NCBI GenBank assembly: GCA_013214885.1
Contig: JABSRS010000220.1
Location: 1 to 6,108, forward strand
Source: Gammaproteobacteria bacterium
GTDB taxonomy: Bacteria > Pseudomonadota > Gammaproteobacteria > Enterobacterales > Psychrobiaceae
Direction: 5' to 3'
Length of the DNA stretch: 6,108 nucleotides
This document shows positions 1 through 5,538 of this stretch, one piece after another. A program made the translations under genes and the position numbers. Each line of letters begins with the position of its first letter. Position 1 is the first letter of the stretch. The notes under the pieces were generated by a model. That model ran no database searches and was not told where the DNA came from. It saw nothing but the letters and a program-made list of their open reading frames with translations.

Positions 1-101
1 CAAAGAAATCCACTACCCCCCAAAGCAACAAAATAATATTGGACTAAAATTAACAAATAATTGCTATAAGTAAAAATAAAAAAAACAAGATTTATTTTGA
101 C

Positions 102-132
102 AAAAAAGGCGTACTGAATATACGCCTTTTTT
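102..132. terminator. Hairpin terminator, bidirectional form
   Basis: A perfect 12-bp stem pairs 102-113 with 121-132 around a 7-nt loop (114-120). The core is GGCGTA/TACGCC, flanked by six A on the left and six T on the right, so it would work as an intrinsic terminator on either strand. No recognisable gene reads into it from the left inside the window, so it probably ends a gene lying before position 1. On the minus strand it could also stop transcription coming from the IS remnant. Confidence 0.75.
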
Positions 133-394
133 GTTCTTATATAAGAGCATTTACTCAGACTTCAACTTACATTTCCAATGTTAAAACCTGATCAAATCAT
201 TACAATCTAAGGACTGCACTGGATGGTGTGCAGAGTTGACGTTAGTTTATATTTTAGCTCACGGCCTATACAGAGATCAGCTTTTCGGGCGGTCGTTTAA
301 CAAGTGCATCAATCTGACGGCTCAAGCTGTCCGATTTTTTGCAAATAAACAAAGGACGCCAAAACACGTCCAGCTTGCTCTGGTCAAGTCCAAC
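133..394. other. Gene-poor stretch beside the IS remnant
   Basis: I see no convincing plus-strand gene here; an open frame starting at 236 is the antisense shadow of transposase sequence. On the minus strand the transposase reading frame stays open past the likely IS end at about 395 and stops at a TAG at 266-268. That extension adds about 43 codons with no stop and a normal-looking composition (for example SLSRQIDALVKRPPEKLISV). It may be the end of an older gene or a conserved flank of the element. A small hairpin (214-219 with 228-233) is also present and is probably incidental. Confidence 0.4.
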
Positions 395-1016
395 CGGACA
401 CTCTCTAAAGGAACTTTCAAATTCAATTGGCGACTGATCAAAGTTAGCTCAATGCAGTCGTTCAACATTGTAATACTTCATATATTTAGCGACATCGTGT
501 CGCATATGCTGCCGCGTCGCTTATGGTACTTTAAATAACGAATCATGTTTCAAACCCCCAAAGAACCTTTCTACAACAGCATTATCCCAACACGCACCGA
601 CATCGCCCATGCTGGCACGACAACCTAAGCGTTCGACGAGGTTCCTAAAACCACCACTGGTGTACTTTTAACCGCTATCATTATGAAAAGAAACACCTTT
701 TGGTGTTTTTTAAGTTATCAGCGCTCTCTCGACAAGTCACGTGTCATGCGTTTAAGCTTGGTGGTCACTTTGTAAGTAATTCGTTGTGACACGACTAATT
801 CAACCACAACAGCTTTAAGTGATCGTTAACACCACAGACTTGAAAAACGTTTTTTGTTAAATCATTACCAATTGTTCTACACTTCATAATGGACGTCCGT
901 CATTTAACTAGTTGTTTAGAAATTCTAGTTTGGCGCATTGACGCCGTATTGCGGAGCGTCCATCTCATCACCCACAAAATTTAACCTTTTAGCAGTCTAA
1001 AATTTATGGGTGTCCA
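395..1016 (-). mobile_element. Decayed, internally deleted IS3-family element
   Basis: The candidate ends are imperfect inverted repeats. Read inward on the plus strand, the left end begins CGGACACTCT at 395; read on the minus strand, the right end begins TGGACACCCA at 1016. The GGACAC core is shared. The enclosed length of about 620 bp is half that of a typical 1.2-1.5 kb IS3 element, and most of orfA and the first part of orfB are missing or unrecognisable. The flanking 3-mers differ (AAC and ATA), so no target duplication remains. The family call rests on the transposase signature at 404-722. The exact ends are inferred. Confidence 0.6.
404..722 (-). pseudogene. IS3-family transposase OrfB, C-terminal remnant
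   Basis: Read on the minus strand, this is the C-terminal half of an rve-type DDE integrase domain. KGVSFHNDSG matches the second catalytic Asp region (usual FHSDRGSQYTS). SMGDVGACWDNAVVERFFGG is the characteristic IS3 block holding the catalytic Glu, followed by LKHDSLFKVP, YMKYYNVERLH and DQSPIEFESS. The reading frame is kept throughout but broken by three in-frame stops: after IT, after NDSG, and after VERLH. No N-terminal half is present, so it cannot encode an active transposase. Weak, frame-disrupted similarity (VVVEL, then QRITYKVTTKL) continues to about 860. Identification is firm; the exact limits are not. Confidence 0.85.
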
Positions 1017-1125
1017 ATATTTTATGTTAGAAAATTATTTAGGTTGGCATAGGCTTATGGATGATACGAATAATTGTAATGAAAACAAAATGTTTAAGAT
1101 TCAACAACAATTAACGGGAACATAG
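1006..1125 (+). pseudogene. Short orphan reading frame, possible gene 3' end
   Basis: From the right end of the IS3 remnant an open frame runs to a TAG at 1123-1125; the first internal ATG is at 1024. The peptide contains ENYLGWHRLMDD and ends FKIQQQLTGT. It has the look of a protein C-terminus, perhaps of another transposase cut by the IS3 insertion, but I cannot assign a family. No ribosome binding site is visible. It may equally be chance. Confidence 0.25.
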
Positions 1126-1155
1126 CCGTTTTATTAGACCATTACAGTCGAACAA

Positions 1156-1287
1156 TTAACGGATTACAAGGCAACAGGAGAGGCAAATGAGACGATTAAA
1201 ATTAATGTCACTTCGGGTATCTTCAATCGTTTCAAGGTGGTCAAAAATGTCATCGGTATTGTATCGTTTAGGGGTTTGCTTGATCAG
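1156..1287 (-). pseudogene. ISAs1/H-repeat-like transposase N-terminal fragment
   Basis: On the minus strand a frame of about 43 codons reads YNTDDIFDHLETIEDTRSDI and then NFNRLI, before a TAA at 1156-1158. The block IFDHLETIEDTRSDIN resembles the conserved N-terminus of ISAs1-family (H-repeat-associated) transposases, usually written FxxHlxxIeDPRsxxxxxHpLxDIL. The HPLxDIL part that should follow is lost, there is no start codon, and nothing else of the roughly 370-aa protein is found. It is a relic. The family assignment rests on one short motif. Confidence 0.4.
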
Positions 1288-1318
1288 ATCTGAGAACTAC
1301 CAATAAATTCAATTAAAA

Positions 1319-1346
1319 TTAAAATTTAAATCATTCAATCTATGAT
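1319..1346 (+). promoter_or_regulatory. Possible sigma-70 promoter for the J-domain operon
   Basis: TATGAT at 1341-1346 is one base off the consensus -10 box. TTAAAA at 1319-1324 gives a weak -35 at 16-bp spacing, with A/T tracts upstream that could act as an UP element. This would leave a leader of about 120 nt before the J-domain gene. In such AT-rich DNA matches like this arise by chance. I see nothing stronger between 1300 and 1472. Confidence 0.3.
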
Positions 1347-1472
1347 CCCGCCCTGATTAATCGATAAATAAGTAAAAATAATGATGTGAATAATGTCATT
1401 TCGTCGGTAGAATCTCGTTAATCATGTCAACAGTCATTTTTAAGTTGTCTAGCAAAAGGTAGTAGTAAGTTT

Positions 1473-1733
1473 ATGGATTATTTTGAACAGTTAGGTGTAA
1501 GTAGAGTATCGACGACCATCGAGATTAAAAAAGCTTATCGAAAACTCGCTAATAAATATCACCCCGATAGAAATGACAGTAAGGATGCCATAGAGAAATT
1601 TCAATTAATTCAACAGGCTTATGATGTTATTTCTGATCCGAAAAAGCGCTCTTTATATTTAAAAAGCAACTATACATTAATAACTGATCCCCGAGAAGTT
1701 GCTGATTCTTTTTGGCATAGTGCTTTTAACTAG
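1473..1733 (+). CDS. Minimal J-domain (DnaJ-like) co-chaperone, 86 aa
   Basis: This is a J-domain protein with almost nothing else. Residues 2-62 form a complete J domain: DYFEQLGVS (helix I), [17 protein letters not shown] (helix II and loop, HPD triad at 30-32), [16 protein letters not shown] (helix III) and KKRSLY. J domains bind Hsp70 (DnaK) through the HPD loop and stimulate its ATPase. There is no Gly/Phe linker, zinc finger or substrate-binding domain, so it is a class C J protein; the last 24 residues (63-86) are a short unassigned tail. An AAAAGG at 1454-1459 lies rather far from the ATG (13 nt). It is the first gene of a same-strand cluster, 58 nt before the next gene, suggesting it brings DnaK to the products of the following genes. 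The domain call is secure; the client is unknown. Confidence 0.92.
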   Translation: MDYFEQLGVSRVSTTIEIKKAYRKLANKYHPDRNDSKDAIEKFQLIQQAYDVISDPKKRSLYLKSNYTLITDPREVADSFWHSAFN

Positions 1734-1791
1734 GCTTTGGCTGACACTATCAATTAGACCTTTCGTTAGGCTCTCCATTTGGAAAAAATGA

Positions 1792-2253
1792 ATGCAACCT
1801 GTAACAAACTTACCTGATTATTTAATCGGTGATTTCTCGATGTATTTAGAGAATATGACCTCATTAGATGATCCTGAAACCCCTGATTTATTATCAAATT
1901 ATTTATCTAATTTATTCGAACAATTAAAGCAAATGCCTTTATTATTTAATGGCATGGTTGATCAATTAGCAATGGCTATATCAACCAAGATAAGAATCGA
2001 TAGCAAAAATTTGGCAAAGATCGAACTGTCAGCAGAACCTAGCTGGGCTGAGATCAAACCTTTTGTGGGAGTGCATGCTGATGCTAGAGCCTGTATTACT
2101 GAAATAATGACCCACACAGAACAGGAATTTAAAATAGCCATTTTGCTGATTCATTTTTATAGCGGCTATGATGCAACACCTTTAAAAGCTGAAGAAGATG
2201 AAGATGATCAGTTCGATGATTATGAATCTCATGACTATGATGAGAACTACTAG
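1792..2253 (+). CDS. Unrecognised 153-aa protein with acidic tail
   Basis: I do not recognise this family. The body (1-131) looks soluble and mostly helical, with Leu-rich stretches such as LLSNYLSNLFEQLKQMPLLF and EFKIAILLIHFYSGYD; there is no signal peptide or convincing membrane span. The last 22 residues (132-153) contain 12 Asp/Glu and several Tyr, a strongly acidic, probably disordered tail. The chosen ATG follows GGAAAAA at 1781-1787. Another ATG at 1788 is out of frame and closes after nine codons. It follows the J-domain gene by 58 nt and precedes the next gene by 75 nt, all on the same strand, so shared transcription is likely. It could be a J-protein partner or client; this is inference from position. 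Confidence 0.75.
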   Translation: MQPVTNLPDYLIGDFSMYLENMTSLDDPETPDLLSNYLSNLFEQLKQMPLLFNGMVDQLAMAISTKIRIDSKNLAKIELSAEPSWAEIKPFVGVHADARACITEIMTHTEQEFKIAILLIHFYSGYDATPLKAEEDEDDQFDDYESHDYDENY

Positions 2254-2317
2254 ATTTGATAAACTCTGGGTTTACTCATTAATCAATCTAATTATTACAA
2301 GTACAAGTATAAGTTTT

Positions 2318-2322
2318 AAGGA
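2318..2322 (+). promoter_or_regulatory. Ribosome binding site supporting a TTG start
   Basis: AAGGA at 2318-2322 lies 6 nt before the TTG at 2329-2331. It is the best Shine-Dalgarno match in the cluster and supports TTG as start. The nearest ATG (2339) is in another frame, and the first in-frame ATG lies well inside the protein. Confidence 0.65.
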
Positions 2323-2328
2323 ATCACT

Positions 2329-2976
2329 TTGACAAAAAATGCATTAATTCTTGCTAGCGATATTATTGAACAAGCACAGCATAGCGGTAGACGCGCGGGT
2401 ACCTCATTAGAGGCAATTGCCTCTGAACAAGGTGACGCGACGATGCTTGCTGTGTTAACAGAAATGGATATTTTAACTGTCGCTAAAATTGTTCGTGAAC
2501 ATGACGCCACCATTCCTTCAATAGCTACATGGCTAATGGATGCGGATTCAATTAAGCAGTTGTTAAATGTTGAACCGTCATATTGGCAAAATATGGATGA
2601 AGATCAGGTGTTTTGTGCACAATCTGAAGCGCACAGTTTATTAACACAAATTTTCCTCTCTTATGATGATGAAGAAAAACAATTAGAAGTATTAAAAGCC
2701 ATTGTTGAAGACGATTTTGGTCTGTTATATTTATCTTTGCCGTTTATTGGTCACGATTTTTCGGAATTAGAAGACGATGAAGAACAAATATCTGGCAGCA
2801 TTGAAGAGTTATTAATTAAAATCAAAACGTTAAGCGAAGAAGCTTATCATGAAGTGATAGCGGTTAGTACTAATGGCACACTGGATAACATTGAAAGTGC
2901 GTTAAAACAAAATGCCAATAAACAACGAGTGACTGCTGTTGAAATGGATACCGACGATATGTTTGCGCCACTTTAG
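2329..2976 (+). CDS. Unrecognised 215-aa acidic protein, TTG start
   Basis: I cannot assign a family. The protein is acidic, soluble-looking and predicted by eye to be largely helical, without signal peptide, membrane span or recognisable catalytic motif. Acidic patches occur at YDDEEKQLE and SELEDDEEQ in the middle and at MDTDD near the end, which closes with MFAPL. Translation starts at TTG, supported by AAGGA 6 nt upstream; a less common start codon may reduce expression. It is the third gene of the plus-strand cluster, 75 nt after the 153-aa gene and 65 nt before the 306-aa gene. Shared acidity and helical character suggest these three proteins act together or with the J-domain protein, but no sequence repeat shared between them was found by eye. 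Confidence 0.83.
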   Translation: MTKNALILASDIIEQAQHSGRRAGTSLEAIASEQGDATMLAVLTEMDILTVAKIVREHDATIPSIATWLMDADSIKQLLNVEPSYWQNMDEDQVFCAQSEAHSLLTQIFLSYDDEEKQLEVLKAIVEDDFGLLYLSLPFIGHDFSELEDDEEQISGSIEELLIKIKTLSEEAYHEVIAVSTNGTLDNIESALKQNANKQRVTAVEMDTDDMFAPL

Positions 2977-3041
2977 TTTACAAAGACAAACCCATATTTA
3001 TATAACCGATATGAACAGCTTTAATTGATTGGGATTCATCA

Positions 3042-3962
3042 ATGAAAATTGCAAAGTTAAGAAATCACCCGTTTTTACTTTTGGTCTTAAAAGATGGCGA
3101 AAGTGATGGCTTTTTTACGCCTGAATTTATTCATAAAACGAAACAACAATTATCAGATATGTCTTTGAGGATAGCCTCTGACAACCTATCAATAATTTAT
3201 GCTGATCAGATAAGAAAAGGGTGTGAAATTGTACTTGGTATGAGCAACTTAGGTTTATTAAACCTTTGTGATAACGATACAGAGAAAGCAAAAAATATTC
3301 TAAAAGATCAAGGTATCGTTTATTGCTTTAGAGCAGGCTGGTCGAAATACACTCAATTAAAGGAAATATCACCCTCATACTTTGATAGTATTTCTATCAG
3401 TAGTTATGCTTTAGCAATTAATGACACTTCTGATATAAAACTTATGCATGCTTCATTAATGAGTGAAGGCTTTCAAAGTGCGATGCTGTTGCAAAGTTAT
3501 AAAAGTATTGCCGCGAGCTATTGTGCAAACACCCTGCTTATTGATGATGATGAAGAAGTGTTGAGTTTTGAATTGCAAAAATTTCTTAATTCTGCAATTG
3601 CATTGCTTCTGATTGATTCCGACAAAAAGATATTCACAAATGTTCTATATCAGGAGTTGAACACTTACCTGACTAATACCAATAAAGATCTACTGCTTGC
3701 TAAGGTAGAAAGCTGTATTGCGAACTTTACCAAACAACTACCGCTATTTACTAAAGAGTACCTGCAAGAAGTCGGTTTATTAGATTTCAATGAGTTAAAG
3801 GGAATTATTAATCAACAAGTTGATATTTCTATTTATATCCCAGAAATATTAGAACTTCCGATCACCGTTGCCAATGAGTTGAATGGTGATTTTGATGGTG
3901 GCTACGACTTTCATGATGATGATATGAATGATATCGCTTATTTAAAACCTGACACTCAGTAA
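3042..3962 (+). CDS. Unrecognised 306-aa protein, last gene of cluster
   Basis: No family is recognised. The N-terminus (KIAKLRNHPFLLLVLKDGES) has a short hydrophobic run but is too short and charged to be a clear signal peptide or anchor. The middle is mixed helix and strand, with an acidic IDDDEEV patch and Leu/Ile-rich helices (SAIALLLIDSDKKIFTNVLY). The C-terminal region carries an Asp-rich stretch (FDGGYDFHDDDMND), echoing the acidic tail of the 153-aa protein. The ATG follows GGGA at 3031-3034 by 7 nt. The gene ends directly before the convergent hairpin at 3983-4034, so it is probably the last gene of the operon. The reading frame is intact with uniform codon use, so it is very likely real. 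Confidence 0.85.
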   Translation: MKIAKLRNHPFLLLVLKDGESDGFFTPEFIHKTKQQLSDMSLRIASDNLSIIYADQIRKGCEIVLGMSNLGLLNLCDNDTEKAKNILKDQGIVYCFRAGWSKYTQLKEISPSYFDSISISSYALAINDTSDIKLMHASLMSEGFQSAMLLQSYKSIAASYCANTLLIDDDEEVLSFELQKFLNSAIALLLIDSDKKIFTNVLYQELNTYLTNTNKDLLLAKVESCIANFTKQLPLFTKEYLQEVGLLDFNELKGIINQQVDISIYIPEILELPITVANELNGDFDGGYDFHDDDMNDIAYLKPDTQ

Positions 3963-3982
3963 GATAGGAACTCTATCTGGCA

Positions 3983-4034
3983 CCGCCACTTGCCAGACGT
4001 TAATAAGGGTTAATTAATCGCAGGCAAGTGGCGG
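3983..4034. terminator. Long hairpin terminator between convergent genes
   Basis: A perfect 12-bp stem, CCGCCACTTGCC at 3983-3994 with its complement at 4023-4034, encloses a 28-nt AT-rich loop. AAGATA at 3961-3966 can further pair with TATCTT at 4039-4044. On the plus strand the stem is followed by ATCTTATCTTTTT, a usable but interrupted U-tract, so it best fits termination of the J-domain operon. On the minus strand no T-run follows. A small extra hairpin (3962-3967 with 3973-3978) sits at the operon's stop codon. The kinase stop codon (4038-4040) lies 3 nt outside the stem. Confidence 0.7.
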
Positions 4035-4037
4035 ATC

Positions 4038-4727
4038 TTATCTTTTTGCAGCGGTATAACTGGCAATATCAAAATCGATGATGTTGGCATTACCATTGTG
4101 GTCGACCAGCACATTGTTTTTACTTAAATCGCCATGTTCGATGCCTTGCTCTTGAGCATGTTTAATCGCCGAGTTCAGGGTTTTGTTTACTTGATCTGTC
4201 GCTTCTTCGCTAGGAGCCGAATGTAGAAATTCAAATAATGTGATGCCATTGATATATTCCATCATGATGTTGGGCTCGTGATGATCGTCGTGGCCGATAT
4301 CAATAAAGCTAGCGATGAATTGGTGGTCTAAATTGGCGAGTATTTGTGCTTCTTTTTGGATCATTGCTAAGGCCACTTCACACGATTGCGCCAGTGCAAA
4401 ATATTTAATCGCGACCTCATGTTTAATTAAGCCATCAATGCGTTTCGCCTTGTAAACGTCGCTCATACCTCCTTGGCCCAGTAATTGGGTAATTTGATAT
4501 TTGCCATCAATAATTCTGCCAATGCGAATTTCAGCGTCTTCTTGTTCGAAAAACCCTTGATGCATTTTAGTAATTAGGTTTTCGAAGGCGTAGTCACTGT
4601 GGCTTAATAATGCTTGAACCTGCTGTGCTAACTCTGGCTGTTGCTTAGCTAACTCGTCGAGTTTTTGCTGTTGATCACCTGCACAGCTATTGGACAGTTC
4701 GGTATAACTTTCGTATAGATCAGACAT
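4038..4727 (-). CDS. Short Hanks-type Ser/Thr kinase, lacks C-lobe
   Basis: This is a protein-kinase-fold protein of 229 aa from the ATG at 4725-4727, which lies 2 nt after the sigma-factor stop. An in-frame TTG at 4757 would add 10 residues but overlap the sigma gene. Residues 1-70 are a helical lead-in typical of kinases paired with ECF sigma factors (DELAKQQPELAQQVQALL). Then follow the glycine loop GQGGMSDVY (84-92), the ATP-binding Lys in VAIKYF (K108), a likely helix-C Glu in KEAQIL (E126), a hinge-like MMEYING, the catalytic loop HGDLSKNN (198-205, D200 and N205) and DFD (218-220) with the metal-binding Asp. The protein ends nine residues later: activation segment, APE motif and C-lobe are absent, as are the membrane and TPR regions usual in this group. 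It is either a minimal kinase or a truncated remnant. Its likely target is the sigma factor upstream. Confidence 0.85.
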   Translation of the reverse strand: MSDLYESYTELSNSCAGDQQQKLDELAKQQPELAQQVQALLSHSDYAFENLITKMHQGFFEQEDAEIRIGRIIDGKYQITQLLGQGGMSDVYKAKRIDGLIKHEVAIKYFALAQSCEVALAMIQKEAQILANLDHQFIASFIDIGHDDHHEPNIMMEYINGITLFEFLHSAPSEEATDQVNKTLNSAIKHAQEQGIEHGDLSKNNVLVDHNGNANIIDFDIASYTAAKR

Positions 4728-4729
4728 AA

Positions 4730-5323
4730 TTACCCGCAGAGTTTCTGTTGATACCAAGCTTTGGCAAATTTGAGTTCGTTTTGAACGGTGCGTAGGGAGA
4801 TGTTATAAATCTTAGCAATTTCTTGATTAGAAAGAGCTACATAAAAGGATAATCTCAGTATTTCGGCGCTGCGTTTTCTCTCTATAGTGAGACTGGCATC
4901 GGCTTGTTCTAAACTTTTATAAATTTCCCCTTCATTTTGGGTGACCGAGGCTATAGGCAACTCAGAGTGTGGTGTTCTTTTCTGAGTATCAATTTTTCGA
5001 TATTGATCGATCATTATCGATCTGACGACTTTAGCAATGAGTAATAATAACTGTTTACGGTCTTCTACACTGCCATAGTGCTGTTTTTCCAGTTTGAGAT
5101 AGGCATCATGAATAATAGAGGTAGTTGATTCGATACAGAGAGTTAAAGGGCAATTTTGGTCTTGCTGTTGACGTAGTTTTTGCAGTTGATTTTGTTTTCT
5201 AACTTCTTGACGGAACTGCTGATAGCAAAGACTAAATAGTTCGTTATAGGCGGTTTTATTGCCGTGCTGCCATTCAATAATAAGTTCTGTCAGAGGCTGA
5301 TCTGATAATTGTGTTATGTCCAT
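4730..5323 (-). CDS. ECF-type RNA polymerase sigma factor
   Basis: This 197-aa alternative sigma factor directs RNA polymerase to a specific promoter set. Region 2 spans about 12-112: the helical TELIIEWQHGNKTAYNELF, then IIHDAYLKLEK (70-80) and the DNA-melting/-10 part LLLLIAKVVRSIMIDQYRK (92-110). Region 4 carries the helix-turn-helix for -35 recognition, LSNQEIAKIYNISLRTVQNE (164-183). The HDAYLKL and MIDQYRK forms match the ECF group usually found next to Ser/Thr kinases rather than anti-sigma factors. No anti-sigma gene is present here, and a kinase gene follows by 2 nt. I prefer the ATG at 5321-5323 because MDITQLSDQP is a natural start for the family; an upstream in-frame ATG at 5362 would add 13 residues and cannot be excluded. 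Neither start has a strong Shine-Dalgarno. Confidence 0.87.
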   Translation of the reverse strand: MDITQLSDQPLTELIIEWQHGNKTAYNELFSLCYQQFRQEVRKQNQLQKLRQQQDQNCPLTLCIESTTSIIHDAYLKLEKQHYGSVEDRKQLLLLIAKVVRSIMIDQYRKIDTQKRTPHSELPIASVTQNEGEIYKSLEQADASLTIERKRSAEILRLSFYVALSNQEIAKIYNISLRTVQNELKFAKAWYQQKLCG

Positions 5324-5410
5324 ATATAAAACTTCAAGTGCTATTTCGGACAAGACTAGCATGCGGCGATTGTTAATGCCAAAAATTGATCATTGAGTCC
5401 ATTGGTATGA

Positions 5411-5454
5411 TTTACCTGAAATGGAGCAGTAGGTAAAAAATAATTATTTTTTAC
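5411..5454. promoter_or_regulatory. Overlapping inverted repeats in divergent intergenic region
   Basis: Two dyads overlap between the divergent sigma-factor and 118-aa genes. TTTACCT at 5411-5417 is mirrored by AGGTAAA at 5431-5437 (13-nt spacer). The second arm then runs into a perfect 22-bp AT-rich palindrome, 5433-5454, whose ends are GTAAAAAA and TTTTTTAC. The position is right for an operator serving both genes. No convincing sigma-70 -35/-10 pair was found in 5324-5538. The palindrome could instead form a weak hairpin in RNA. Confidence 0.4.
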
Positions 5455-5538
5455 GCTTTGTTATTATTAATACGTGCCTTCATTAAATCGGGCATTTGAT
5501 TAAGCTGTTCCCATCGCATTACAAAGGAACAAAATAAA

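Noticed and set aside
214..233. Small CTGCAC/GTGCAG hairpin
   Set aside because: A six-bp stem without a T-run or a gene context; likely chance.
236..538. Plus-strand open frame of 100 codons
   Set aside because: It is antisense to the IS3 OrfB remnant (404-722 minus) and its extension; the minus-strand reading gives recognisable transposase motifs.
1185..1300. Plus-strand peptide MRRLKLMSLRVSSIVSRWSK as a small gene
   Set aside because: It overlaps the ISAs1-like minus-strand fragment, which has the more recognisable motif, and it has no conserved features of its own.
2316..2513. Minus-strand open frame of 65 codons
   Set aside because: It lies entirely over the start of the 215-aa gene, has Ser/Ala/Cys-rich shadow composition and no supported start.
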